Below, in pieces: positions 55,274 to 63,577 of a stretch of DNA of 64,000 nucleotides. Positions within the stretch are counted from its first letter, which is position 1. The number at the start of each line of letters is the position of its first letter. The notes under the pieces are model-generated. The model was given only the letters and a program-made list of their open reading frames with translations, was not told the origin of the DNA and did not search any database. Origin of the DNA: JANNWF01 sp052390415 (GTDB taxonomy: Bacteria > Pseudomonadota > Gammaproteobacteria > Xanthomonadales > Xanthomonadaceae); contig JBQTGY010000065.1 of assembly GCA_052390415.1 (NCBI GenBank), positions 1 through 64,000 on the forward strand, read 5' to 3'. The translations under genes were made by a program, and so were the position numbers.

Positions 55274-56032
55274 ATGCATCGAGTCATCCTCAGGCGTTTG
55301 CTTGTGCTGGCGCTGCTGGCCTGCGGTGGCGTAATCGTCGCCGCCGCGAGCGCAGTCGAACCCGCCGCATCCGCTACAGCGAAAGTCGTGCCCGATGCCG
55401 CGGCCGAGGCGCTGGCCGAACGCATGCTGCAGCGCCTGGGTGGCCGCACGGCCTGGGCCGGTTTGCGCGGCACGATCAACGATTCGCTGCAGAATCGGCT
55501 GGAGGATCCGACCGTGATCCACGCGGTGATCGCGATGGATTTCACCGCGCCACGTTTCCGCATCGACAGCACCGCGCCCGGCATCCGCGTGGCCCGTGTG
55601 ATCGACGGAGATCGCGACTGGCGGCTGACCCGCGAGGGCGAGATTCGCGATCTCGACGCTGACCTGCGCGCCGAAGACCTACGCTGGTACCAGGGCCACG
55701 TCTATCGCACCCTGCATCGTGTCGCGGCGCGCGATCCTGCCCTCAGCCTGCGCCTCGCCGAGGACGGCCGGCTCGAGGTCCTCGAGCACGCCACACGAAT
55801 CTTCTGGTTCCGCCTCGACGCGGCCGCCGAACCCTATTCCTTCGGCGCCCACGACGACGAGCAGGGCACGCTTTCCGGCCCCTGGGCACACGTCGAAGGT
55901 GACATCCGCCATCCGGTCTGGGTCTCCAATCGCGATGGCACCTGGCGAGCGCGGCTGACCCGGCTCGAGCTCAATCCGACGTTGCCGGATTCGCTGTTCG
56001 AACGTCCGGAGTCGAATGCCGTATCCGATTGA
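55274..56032 (+). CDS. Hypothetical secreted protein
   Basis: 252 residues. A signal peptide (MHRVILRRLLVLALLACGG, ending near ASA) leads a domain with alternating beta-strand-like pattern (RIDSTAPGIRVARVIDGDRDWRL; HVEGDIRHPVWVSN). The general form resembles LolA/LppX-like outer-membrane carrier folds, but no motif is diagnostic. It lies between the two direct repeats, divergent from the ruvC fragment, and ends 60 bp before copy 2. No obvious partner in the window. Confidence 0.65.
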   Translation: MHRVILRRLLVLALLACGGVIVAAASAVEPAASATAKVVPDAAAEALAERMLQRLGGRTAWAGLRGTINDSLQNRLEDPTVIHAVIAMDFTAPRFRIDSTAPGIRVARVIDGDRDWRLTREGEIRDLDADLRAEDLRWYQGHVYRTLHRVAARDPALSLRLAEDGRLEVLEHATRIFWFRLDAAAEPYSFGAHDDEQGTLSGPWAHVEGDIRHPVWVSNRDGTWRARLTRLELNPTLPDSLFERPESNAVSD

Positions 56033-56091
56033 ACCAAGCGTTCAGTCTGGTTTTGTCGGACTGAAGCCCCTCCTGGGTATCAAGCCTCGCC

Positions 56092-56300
56092 GGCGAAGAC
56101 AGACACACATCGAGCAACCTCAGTCAGACAGCATCTGCGCTTGCCAAGGCGACCCACCCACCGCGAAAACCGACAGCCATCAGGTGCGGCGACGATGCCG
56201 CAGGGGCGCGCTTGGCCCGATGCCGGACGACCAGGCTGCGCGCCCAGCGGATGCCGAAACGGCGCTCGCGCAGGCCCGATTCTTGCCCAAACCGCCGCCT
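56092..56300. repeat. Long direct repeat, copy 2
   Basis: 209 bp, nearly identical to copy 1 except for the missing middle block (gatgc instead of about 50 bases after cgcgcttggccc). The two copies start 1581 bp apart and bracket the ruvC fragment and the secreted protein. Confidence 0.9.
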
Positions 56301-56301
56301 G

Positions 56302-56397
56302 TGTGTGGTGCAGGCGCACTACCCGGACTTCCTCTAACGTCTTGAGGACGAAGACCGCTCGCTGCCAGCCTACGTGCGCGAGTTCGATGCCCGCGAC
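56302..56397 (+). mobile_element. Remnant of an IS91-type transposase (N-terminal piece)
   Basis: Translation gives VVQAHYPDFL, an in-frame stop, then RLEDEDRSLPAYVRE-FDA, matching the N-terminal region ahead of the zinc domain in IS91-family transposases (usual form ...LPxxVREEFDAFLxCG). Only about 30 codons remain, with one stop and a truncated end. It starts exactly at the end of direct repeat copy 2. Family identity by pattern memory only. Confidence 0.5.
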
Positions 56398-56469
56398 GGG
56401 GGTGGACGAAGAATTGCCTGACATCGGAAGGCCGAGGCTGGCTTGGCACGGTGAGCTACCCGCATCTGA

Positions 56470-59400
56470 TCAGATGTGCAGTGCGCCGCTTCCGGTCTTC
56501 GCGTGCACCGCGGCCAGGCCACGGCGGATCAGCTCGTAGAGCACCATCTCGTTGGCCCGTGGCGTGTCGGCAAACCAGCGGTTGCAGCTCATGTGCACGA
56601 GGCTTGGGAGCAGCGCTTCCACCGAACCCCAGAGCAGGCCCTGGGCTTTGAGTTCGCGCAGTTCCGTGCCGATCACGCTGCGTTCCGCCGCGTGCGAGTG
56701 CAGCACCGCCAGCAACGATTTCTGCAGCGGTGCCGGCATGTCCTCCGGCAGTTGCACGTTGCAGGCGGCCTGCACCGCGCTCGCATGCCGGCGATACGTG
56801 TCGCCGAGCGACCCGAGGCGTTGCTTCTCCATCCGGAATTCCTGCTTGAAGCCGGTGGCGATGAATGTGAAGAGGTCGGCCAGGTCGCCATGCTGCAGTC
56901 CAAAATCCTGCAGGTCACCGACCAGACAGGTAGCCGCCAGCTGCCAACGCCAGTTCGGATCACCGTCGCGCAGCAGGTCCAGCAGCGCCGCCACCCGCGC
57001 GCTTTCCTGGCAGAACCAGCGTTCGCAGACAGCAAGACCTCCGGGGCCACCATAGCGCTCGATCTCGCGCTCATAGCTGCCGATCTCGATGCGGTTGATC
57101 AAACGCTGTGCGCTCAGCTGTTCGAGCAGCAGGCACAGCTGCGGCAGAACGCATGTATTCAACCGCTCCGGGATGCCTTGCAACCGCAACCGCAGGTGCC
57201 ACTCGGGATCGCCATAGCGAATGTAGAACCAGCGGGTACACGCGCCTTGTCGGCGCAGTTGTTCGGCCAGGGGTGCCAGCGATTCGCCCAGCACGCGGTC
57301 GAGCATGCCGGTGCTGCCGTAGATCCGGAAGTACAGCCAGTCCGAGCCGGGCAGGCGGCGCCGCTCGCGGTCGGAAACCTGCAATGTGCCGGCAGGTGCC
57401 GCCGCTTCGAAGCGGCGCAGATGCGACAGGGATCGCGCTGCCGCGGGCTGGACTGTGTGCGCGCCGACGGGTTGCGGAGACCGCCGCAGCGGCAGCACGA
57501 TCTCGTGCGCAAAGGCCGCGCTGTCGGCGCCGACGCACAGGGTGGCCGGATCGTACAAAGCCTCGACCAGCCGCACTTCGCCGGTCTTGCGCAGCGCGCG
57601 GCACAGGGCTTCGAGCGCCAGCGGGTTGGCGAGATCGATCGCCTGAACATTGTCACCCTCGGCCATGCCGAGCTGCCGCGGCATGCCGAACCGGGCGCGC
57701 AGCGCCTCGGCCTGCGCCAGTTGCTGCGGTCGGTCAGCTTTCAGCAGGGCCGCCGCATCGCGTGCTGTCAGCCGCCAGCGCGCCAGCGCCAGGATCACCC
57801 GGCCACAACGAACGCGCGGCAGCCGGGGCAGCGAGGCCAGCGCTTCCGGGAAATGGAACTGACCGGACGCATGACCCTGGAACTGCACCCTGCCAAGGAA
57901 GCGATACAAGCCGAGCGCGTTGGTCTCGTAGTTGTGCGCATTGCTCATCCGCGGGATCACCCGCTTGTTGAGCCGGCGCGACCACAACAACACGTTGTTT
58001 CCACGCACTTCGATCTCGAGATCGTCGGGGGTGATCTGGTACTCGAGCGGCGCACCGGAATTGCCGAGCAGCGGAATTTCGTAGTCGCGGAACAACGGCC
58101 GACAGGCGAGGTTGCCCATCCGTTCCTGCGGCAGATGGACGATTTCGGCGATCACGGCGTCCGGATGGGCCTGTGATTCAACAGTCAGGTTCGCGCGGAC
58201 GTGCCGGCTTAGTTCGGCGCTGCCGAAGCAGAACCGCCCGAACATGTTGGCGGCACCCGGCCCCGTGACCCCATGCAGGACCAGCTGGTAGTTTCCGCGG
58301 TCGACGGCATCGCTTCCGGGCGCAAGCAGCGTTGCCATCGCATGGGCGGACGACGGCACGGCGGCCCGCAGCGCTGTATCCCATTCCGGCAGGTCGTCCG
58401 GATCAAGCACGATCTCTTCGAGGGCTTGGCCCTGGGCGTCATGCCAGCGACGCACCAGCAACGCACCGACCGCCGCCTCGCGGTCGTCTGCTACCGCCGC
58501 GTGCAGTTCGATGCCGGCGAGCAACGGGCTGGGATCGGGTGCATTCGATCCGTCGCCGATGCCAACCTCCGGGTCGAGAACCTCCAGCAGCGGCATGCGC
58601 CGCCCTTCGTAGCGGGCGGTGAAGCGACTGCAGAACTGATCGAGCTTGCGCGAACGCGACGCACCGAGTCGCATGGTCAGCTCGGCGGCGCGGGCAATCT
58701 CGTCGGCGACCGAACTCGACAGATGCAGCGTGTCACCTTCGCGGTACAGATCCACCTGGAACAGCCGCTTGTGCCTGAGCTTTGCGCCGACGGGCTGCAG
58801 GAGATCGACGACTTCGGAATAGTCGGACGCCGAGCAGCCGGGGCCGCCGCGGTCGAGTGAACGGATTCGTTCGTCGGCGCGCACCAGCGCGTCGAGACCA
58901 TGCGCAGAGGGATCGATAGACGAGAGCTGCCCGATCATCGCCGGAAGACATTCCGCTCCGGTCAGGCGCGGCTCGATCGCCGGGATCAGCAGGCAGTTCT
59001 CCACCAGGCTGTCGATGAACCCGTAGGCGGATTCCTGGTCGATCTCCGCGTCCGACGCTATCAGGGCCGCGGCCAGCTCCGCTGCGGTGCGCCCGCCGTG
59101 CCGCGCCGCCGCCAGCATCTGCATCAGCGGCTCGCTGATCCCTACCGAGCTCAATGTATAGACCCGCAGACCGCCCAGCAGCTGCCACTCCACGTAGTGC
59201 CAACGGTCGCCGACGCGATGCCCGCAATCATTGGCGCGCAGTCGCAGCCGGTGGCGCAGCTCGGGGTGCCGTGCGAGGTGCTCGCCAAGCGACGCGATCA
59301 CCGCCGTATCGAGTCGGGTATGCCGCCGCAGCGACATCGCATCGATCTGCATGCGGGTTGCTTCGGCGAGGGTGCCGACGCTGACTGCAGCGCAGAGGCC

Positions 59401-59742
59401 GAACGGCGTCGGTCGTGTGCACATGCGCGACAGGTAGTTGTAGAGGGATCCGGCGAGCTCGAGATCCTTCTTCGAGTCGAGTCGCCAGTGCCAGGCCTGT
59501 AGTCGCTCGTGCAGCGATGCCGAGGCGACATGAATGGCGTCTCCGACACGCGGGTCATCCCACAGTGCGCGCATCGCCGCCAGCGTGTCCTCAACTGGCT
59601 GCCTGTCGTTCGCCCCGATCAGCGCGTTCACCGGCAGCAGCGGCGTGCGCAGCACGAAGTAGGACTCCGGCTCGAACAGGCTGTCGCAAGCGGCACGCGC
59701 CGGCGCGACACGCAGCGCAGTCATGGAACCCGCCGTGCTCAT
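56470..59742 (-). CDS. lanB: LanB, class I lanthipeptide dehydratase
   Basis: 1090 residues, one polypeptide (full-length LanB). The N-terminal glutamylation domain has LELAGSLYNYLSRMCTRPTP (92-113 in parts) and FGLCAAVSVG, and PRVRCGRVILALARWRL around the end of the domain. The C-terminal elimination domain (about 795-1075) has SDWLYFRIYG, FYIRYGDPEWHLRLRLQG (around 840-856), EREIERYGGPGGLAVCERWF (about 891-910) and LVHMSCNRWFAD (about 1048-1059). LanB uses glutamyl-tRNA to glutamylate Ser/Thr of the precursor and then eliminates glutamate to Dha/Dhb. The start overlaps the lanC stop by ATGA. It is the last gene of the operon on this strand. The 3' end is 72 bases from the transposase remnant. 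Confidence 0.95.
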   Translation of the reverse strand: MSTAGSMTALRVAPARAACDSLFEPESYFVLRTPLLPVNALIGANDRQPVEDTLAAMRALWDDPRVGDAIHVASASLHERLQAWHWRLDSKKDLELAGSLYNYLSRMCTRPTPFGLCAAVSVGTLAEATRMQIDAMSLRRHTRLDTAVIASLGEHLARHPELRHRLRLRANDCGHRVGDRWHYVEWQLLGGLRVYTLSSVGISEPLMQMLAAARHGGRTAAELAAALIASDAEIDQESAYGFIDSLVENCLLIPAIEPRLTGAECLPAMIGQLSSIDPSAHGLDALVRADERIRSLDRGGPGCSASDYSEVVDLLQPVGAKLRHKRLFQVDLYREGDTLHLSSSVADEIARAAELTMRLGASRSRKLDQFCSRFTARYEGRRMPLLEVLDPEVGIGDGSNAPDPSPLLAGIELHAAVADDREAAVGALLVRRWHDAQGQALEEIVLDPDDLPEWDTALRAAVPSSAHAMATLLAPGSDAVDRGNYQLVLHGVTGPGAANMFGRFCFGSAELSRHVRANLTVESQAHPDAVIAEIVHLPQERMGNLACRPLFRDYEIPLLGNSGAPLEYQITPDDLEIEVRGNNVLLWSRRLNKRVIPRMSNAHNYETNALGLYRFLGRVQFQGHASGQFHFPEALASLPRLPRVRCGRVILALARWRLTARDAAALLKADRPQQLAQAEALRARFGMPRQLGMAEGDNVQAIDLANPLALEALCRALRKTGEVRLVEALYDPATLCVGADSAAFAHEIVLPLRRSPQPVGAHTVQPAAARSLSHLRRFEAAAPAGTLQVSDRERRRLPGSDWLYFRIYGSTGMLDRVLGESLAPLAEQLRRQGACTRWFYIRYGDPEWHLRLRLQGIPERLNTCVLPQLCLLLEQLSAQRLINRIEIGSYEREIERYGGPGGLAVCERWFCQESARVAALLDLLRDGDPNWRWQLAATCLVGDLQDFGLQHGDLADLFTFIATGFKQEFRMEKQRLGSLGDTYRRHASAVQAACNVQLPEDMPAPLQKSLLAVLHSHAAERSVIGTELRELKAQGLLWGSVEALLPSLVHMSCNRWFADTPRANEMVLYELIRRGLAAVHAKTGSGALHI

Positions 59743-61016
59743 GCCGACCGCTCCGCTGGGCGGTCGGTCAGCAGCGGCGCGTCCCAGCCATCGTCACCGT
59801 GGCCGAGGCAGGTGAGCACCGCAAGCCCCACTCCAGCGGCGCCGCTGAGCAAGCCCCAGTCCGGGATTGCACGTTGCGACTCGCCGAAGCCTTCGCTGCT
59901 GAACAGTCCTGCTGTGGCCGGCAGATCGGAACGACGAATGCTCAGCGTGCGCAGCAGCCAATGCACGCAGGCATCGGAGAAATCCACGTCGCCGGTGCTT
60001 TGCCAGAACCGGAAGAAGATCAACGCCGCGCCAGCGGTGCCGTGACACAAGCCGGTGTCGACCACCGCGGAAACCTCGCCGCGGCGTGATGCGCAGTCCC
60101 TCGCAGTCTCGACGGCGATCTGCCGCCAATCGGCATTCCCGGTTGCCGAGGCCGCGCGCATCAAGGCGACTGCCACGCCGAGGTCGCCGTAGCACCAGGC
60201 CAACGGGCGCGACTCGTCCGGGCGCTCCTGGACGTTGGGAAACCAGGCACCCATGCGCCCGGTCGACGGGGCGCGCTGGTGCAGCAACCACGCGATTGCG
60301 GATTCAAGCATTCCGTTTGCCACCTCGACATGACAGCCGCGCTCGATGCAGCGCGCGAGAAAACCGACAACCCCCGCAGCGCCATGCGCCAGTCCGACAT
60401 TGTGGTAGCCGTCCGGATATGCACTGCGCTGGTGCGCCGGCAGCAGATGCGGCGGGGTGTGCCAGCTCAGGCGTGCGCCGCTGCGCCGGCCGCGGGCGGC
60501 CAGGTGGCGTAGCACGTGTCCCGTCAACTGGTCCGCGCAGGACGGATCCGGGTGTTCGATCGCATAAAGGCCATAACCGGCAAGGCCGATGATCACGTCG
60601 TAGTCGGCCTGCCATTCCGCGCTTGAAAGCATGCCGAGCAGGGCCTGATCGAATTCTTCGCTGAAGCTCTCGTCGGCGGTGCCGGAGGCCCGCGCCAGTC
60701 GCGACAGAGCATGTACTACCCCACTGAGTCCGCCGATCCAGTGTGGCGGCAGGTGAACCGCTCCAATCTGTGCGCACGTCGCTTCGAACAGATCGCCGCT
60801 CGCCACCGCGAATTGCACATCGCCGGTTACCCGCTGCCATGCATGCAGATACTGCGCGATCGCCGCGCGGTCACTTGCAGCAAGCCCGGGGCTGTCCGCC
60901 GGCAACCGGCAGGCGGCGGCGGCGATCGTGCCGCAAAGGTCGAACAGCGCGTTGCGCCCGTCTTCGTTCAACCCGGGTACGACGGTACGTTCGCGATCCA
61001 GCATTGTCTCGACCAT
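59739..61016 (-). CDS. lanC: LanC, lanthionine cyclase
   Basis: 425 residues. Zinc ligands are C275 (PLAWCYGDLG), C324 and H325 (TGLCHGTAG), with a GLAHGAAGVVGF motif (H211) equivalent to the catalytic histidine of NisC. The toroid GLxG repeats are visible (GGLSGVVHAL; IIGLAGYG; LLSGAAGVGLAV). It adds cysteine thiols to dehydroalanine/dehydrobutyrine to make lanthionine and methyllanthionine rings. ATG 61016 gives MVETMLD; 61004 is possible. Overlaps lanB by four bases and follows lanA by 107 bp. Confidence 0.94.
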   Translation of the reverse strand: MVETMLDRERTVVPGLNEDGRNALFDLCGTIAAAACRLPADSPGLAASDRAAIAQYLHAWQRVTGDVQFAVASGDLFEATCAQIGAVHLPPHWIGGLSGVVHALSRLARASGTADESFSEEFDQALLGMLSSAEWQADYDVIIGLAGYGLYAIEHPDPSCADQLTGHVLRHLAARGRRSGARLSWHTPPHLLPAHQRSAYPDGYHNVGLAHGAAGVVGFLARCIERGCHVEVANGMLESAIAWLLHQRAPSTGRMGAWFPNVQERPDESRPLAWCYGDLGVAVALMRAASATGNADWRQIAVETARDCASRRGEVSAVVDTGLCHGTAGAALIFFRFWQSTGDVDFSDACVHWLLRTLSIRRSDLPATAGLFSSEGFGESQRAIPDWGLLSGAAGVGLAVLTCLGHGDDGWDAPLLTDRPAERSA

Positions 61017-61077
61017 CTGGTTTGTATTTTCCTTCCGTCGCTGCGGGGCGCTCGCGTCACGCGCACCGCTTCAAAGT

Positions 61078-61101
61078 CCTGCCCCGGCACACCGGGGCAG
61101 G
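61078..61101 (-). promoter_or_regulatory. Stem-loop between lanA and lanC
   Basis: A perfect 10-bp stem (cctgccccgg with ccggggcagg, loop caca) lies 22 bases after the lanA stop on the minus strand, with no U-run on that strand. A second, weaker hairpin (ggcacc...ggtgcc, 61101-61124) touches the lanA stop. Such elements after the precursor gene usually raise the relative level of precursor over enzymes by partial termination or mRNA protection. Confidence 0.65.
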
Positions 61102-61123
61102 GCACCTGTCGCTGGTGCGGTGC

Positions 61124-61333
61124 CTAGCGCATCGGGCACTCGACCGTGGTGCTGTTGCAGCCGGTGCTGCCCGCACACGCACCCGAACAACCCGCGCTGC
61201 CGCACCAGTTGCTGCAGTAGGTCCAGGATGCACCGGCCACCTGGTCGACCTCGCCCTGGGCCATCGGCCGTGCAGTCAGATCACGCAGCGTTTGCTTCGA
61301 CAGCGAAAGCTTCTTCTTCAATTCCATGGTCAT
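61124..61333 (-). CDS. lanA: LanA, class I lanthipeptide precursor
   Basis: 69 residues (ATG 61333; ATG 61327 possible with GTGGA upstream). The leader has the KLSLSKQTLRDLT motif (residues 8-20) typical of class I precursors in Bacteroidetes and proteobacteria, then an acidic/Gln region and QVAGA. A C39 peptidase would cut after G34-A35, leaving a 34-residue core (36-69). The core has six Cys (core positions 5, 9, 14, 18, 24 and 31) and ten Ser/Thr, with Ser three residues before Cys at 6/9, 11/14, 15/18 and 21/24. Rings of that regular SxxC type are predicted. Trp2, Trp8 and Tyr4 give UV absorbance. No second precursor was found nearby. Confidence 0.88.
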   Translation of the reverse strand: MTMELKKKLSLSKQTLRDLTARPMAQGEVDQVAGASWTYCSNWCGSAGCSGACAGSTGCNSTTVECPMR

Positions 61334-61402
61334 TAATCCACGTCAATTTCCGGGCCATATAGGCCTGGCCCGGGTTGGCCATTGGACGACGCTCGTCCAA
61401 AT

Positions 61403-63577
61403 TCAGTTCGCGGCGGAGACCCGTTCCCGGGCCGGCCGCACGGCTTCGGGAGTCGGCTGGATTTGCGCGGCAACGGCAGGTGGCATCGGGCGTTGCAGGG
61501 CGATCACCCGGTCAGCTGAAGCGATCGTTTCCGGGCGGTGCGCGATGATGATCCGGGTGATCCGGAGGGCGGCAACCTGCTGATTGATCCAGCGCTCGCG
61601 ATCCACGTCCAGGTGGCTGGTCGCTTCGTCGAGCAGCAATATCGACGGCTTCCGGTACAGGGCGCGGGCAAGCAGCACGCGCTGTTTCTGGCCACCGGAC
61701 AATGCCGACCCCATGTCGCCGACCTGGCTCTCGTAGCCCATCGGCATCGCCACGATGTCGTCATGGATGGAAGCGGCGCGCGCCGCCTGCTCAATGTCGG
61801 ACAGCTGCGCCTCCGGGTCGAAGAAGGCAATGTTGTCGGCCACGGAGCCGGCGAACAGATCGTCGTCCTGCATCACCGCGCCGAACCGCTCCCGGTGCCG
61901 CGTGAGGCCGATGCGTTGAATTTCGATGCCACCGACACGGATCGTTCCCTCGGTGGGCACGATCAGGCCCAACAGCAGCTTGGACAGCGTGGTCTTGCCG
62001 CAGCCCGACGGCCCGACGATCGCAACCGATTCACCCGCGCCGACAGTGAAACCGACGTTCCGGATGACCCAGGGATCGTCCTCGGTGTAGCGAAAGCCGA
62101 GGTTGTCGACTTCGATGGTCGGCGCCGGCTCCGGGCCGACATATCCCGAGCGCGCATTGCACTCGGGGGGTTCCAGCGCGATGTCCGCGATTCTCTCCGC
62201 GTGCACGCCAAGCAGGCGGAACTCGACCAGCCGGTCGATCAACGCCCCGGCCCGCGTGGAGAACATCTCCGCGTAGGCGAGAAACACCACCAGCACGCCG
62301 ATCGTCCAGCCGCCAGCAAGCACCAGACTGCCGCCGAGCCAGATCAGTACGACCCGTTGTCCACCGAACACCAGCGAGCTCAACGCCCCGAATGTTGCCT
62401 GGGTGCGCTGGATACGCGATTCGCGGTTGACCACCTCGGCAGTGCAGTTGGCCACGTGACCGACGCGCACAGCCTGCTTGTTGGCAACCTTGATCGCCTG
62501 CGCCCCGTGCACCGTCTCGACCAGGCACGACTGCTGTCTTGCAGCATGCTCGAGCTGCTCTTCGGTCAGCGTCTGCAACTGGTGGTAGGCGAGGGCTCGG
62601 AGTCCGAGGTAGATCAGGAATGCGCCCAGCACCACCGCAGTCAGCGACGCGCTGTAGAACGCCAGAACCATCAGCACGAACACGACCGTCAATCCGTTCA
62701 GCACGGTCTCGACGAAGCCGCTCGTCAACGTTCGCTGGATGCTCGCGAGGGAGGCGAAGCGCGACATGATCGAGCCGACATGGCGACTCTCGAAGTACGC
62801 GGTTGGCAGTCGCAGCAAGTGGGCGAACAGGTTGGTGAACCACTGCGCGTTGATCGACGCGCTCAGTGTTGCGATCACCCAGCCACGCAGGGCCATCGTC
62901 AGCGACTGCATCAACACTATCGCCAGGAATGCAACGCCGATCAGGGTCAGCAGATCGGCATCGCCGGTGACCACGACGTGATCGACGACCAGTTTCAGCG
63001 CCAGCGGCAGCACCAGTGTGAAAGCCTCCAGCGCCAGCGCGAGAACGGCCACCAGGCCGAGCGCCTGCGCAAGGCCGTGGACGCTTCCAGCCAGTGATCG
63101 CCAGGAGATGGGCCGGCGCTCCTTGATCGGCTCGAACCGCGATGCCGGTTCGAGCTCCAGGGCCACGCCGGTGAACGAACGACTCACCTGCTCATGGGTC
63201 AAGCGCATTGCGCCGCGTCCGGGATCATGGATCTCGACGTCGCCCGCGGTTACCCGCTTGAGAACAACAAAGTGGCCCATGTCCCAGTGCAGGATGCAAG
63301 GCGTACGCAGATGCGCGAGCCCCGCGAGCTCGACCCGCAAAGGTCGGGGCTGCAGATCGAGCTGGTCAGCGATCGCGATCAGCCGCGACAGCCGCACTCC
63401 CTTGATCGATGGCGGAAAACGCCGGCGCAGCCCAGCCAGGTCGACATCATGACCGTGGTAGCTGGCCACCATGGCTAGACAGGCCAGCCCGCATTCGGTC
63501 AGCTGCGTCTGCTGGAACATGGGTAGGCGCCGGGTGCAGCTGCGCACGGCACGGGCGACGAGGTCGAGCGGGCTCAC
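61403..63577 (-). CDS. lanT: LanT, peptidase-containing ABC transporter (C39-TMD-NBD)
   Basis: 724 residues from GTG 63577. An N-terminal C39 peptidase (QLTECGLACLAMVASYHG, catalytic C29; H102 in MGHFVVLK; D118 in IHDPGRG) precedes a six-helix exporter domain (about 165-440) and an ABC ATPase with Walker A GPSGCGKT (522-529), signature LSGGQ (626-630), Walker B LLLDEATSHLD and the H-loop histidine (IIIAHRPETI). Cleaves the leader after a GG/GA site and exports the core, as in bacteriocin and class II systems. The start overlaps the HlyD stop (GTGA). Confidence 0.95.
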   Translation of the reverse strand: MSPLDLVARAVRSCTRRLPMFQQTQLTECGLACLAMVASYHGHDVDLAGLRRRFPPSIKGVRLSRLIAIADQLDLQPRPLRVELAGLAHLRTPCILHWDMGHFVVLKRVTAGDVEIHDPGRGAMRLTHEQVSRSFTGVALELEPASRFEPIKERRPISWRSLAGSVHGLAQALGLVAVLALALEAFTLVLPLALKLVVDHVVVTGDADLLTLIGVAFLAIVLMQSLTMALRGWVIATLSASINAQWFTNLFAHLLRLPTAYFESRHVGSIMSRFASLASIQRTLTSGFVETVLNGLTVVFVLMVLAFYSASLTAVVLGAFLIYLGLRALAYHQLQTLTEEQLEHAARQQSCLVETVHGAQAIKVANKQAVRVGHVANCTAEVVNRESRIQRTQATFGALSSLVFGGQRVVLIWLGGSLVLAGGWTIGVLVVFLAYAEMFSTRAGALIDRLVEFRLLGVHAERIADIALEPPECNARSGYVGPEPAPTIEVDNLGFRYTEDDPWVIRNVGFTVGAGESVAIVGPSGCGKTTLSKLLLGLIVPTEGTIRVGGIEIQRIGLTRHRERFGAVMQDDDLFAGSVADNIAFFDPEAQLSDIEQAARAASIHDDIVAMPMGYESQVGDMGSALSGGQKQRVLLARALYRKPSILLLDEATSHLDVDRERWINQQVAALRITRIIIAHRPETIASADRVIALQRPMPPAVAAQIQPTPEAVRPARERVSAAN

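Noticed and set aside
55274..56032. Secreted protein as a lanthipeptide immunity gene
   Set aside because: Opposite strand, separated by a repeat and transposase debris, no lipoprotein signal or LanI similarity.
54511..56300. Short open frames inside the long direct repeats (with a shared GDPPTAKTDSHQ stretch) as possible extra RiPP precursors
   Set aside because: No leader motif, no core pattern and no ribosome site; the likeness is explained by DNA duplication, and copy 1 and copy 2 differ in frame.
56476..58176. 566-codon plus-strand frame opposite lanB
   Set aside because: Antisense shadow of lanB without coding signatures.
61538..63097. 519-codon plus-strand frame opposite lanT
   Set aside because: Antisense shadow, Gln/Arg/His-rich composition typical of reversed GC-rich coding sequence.
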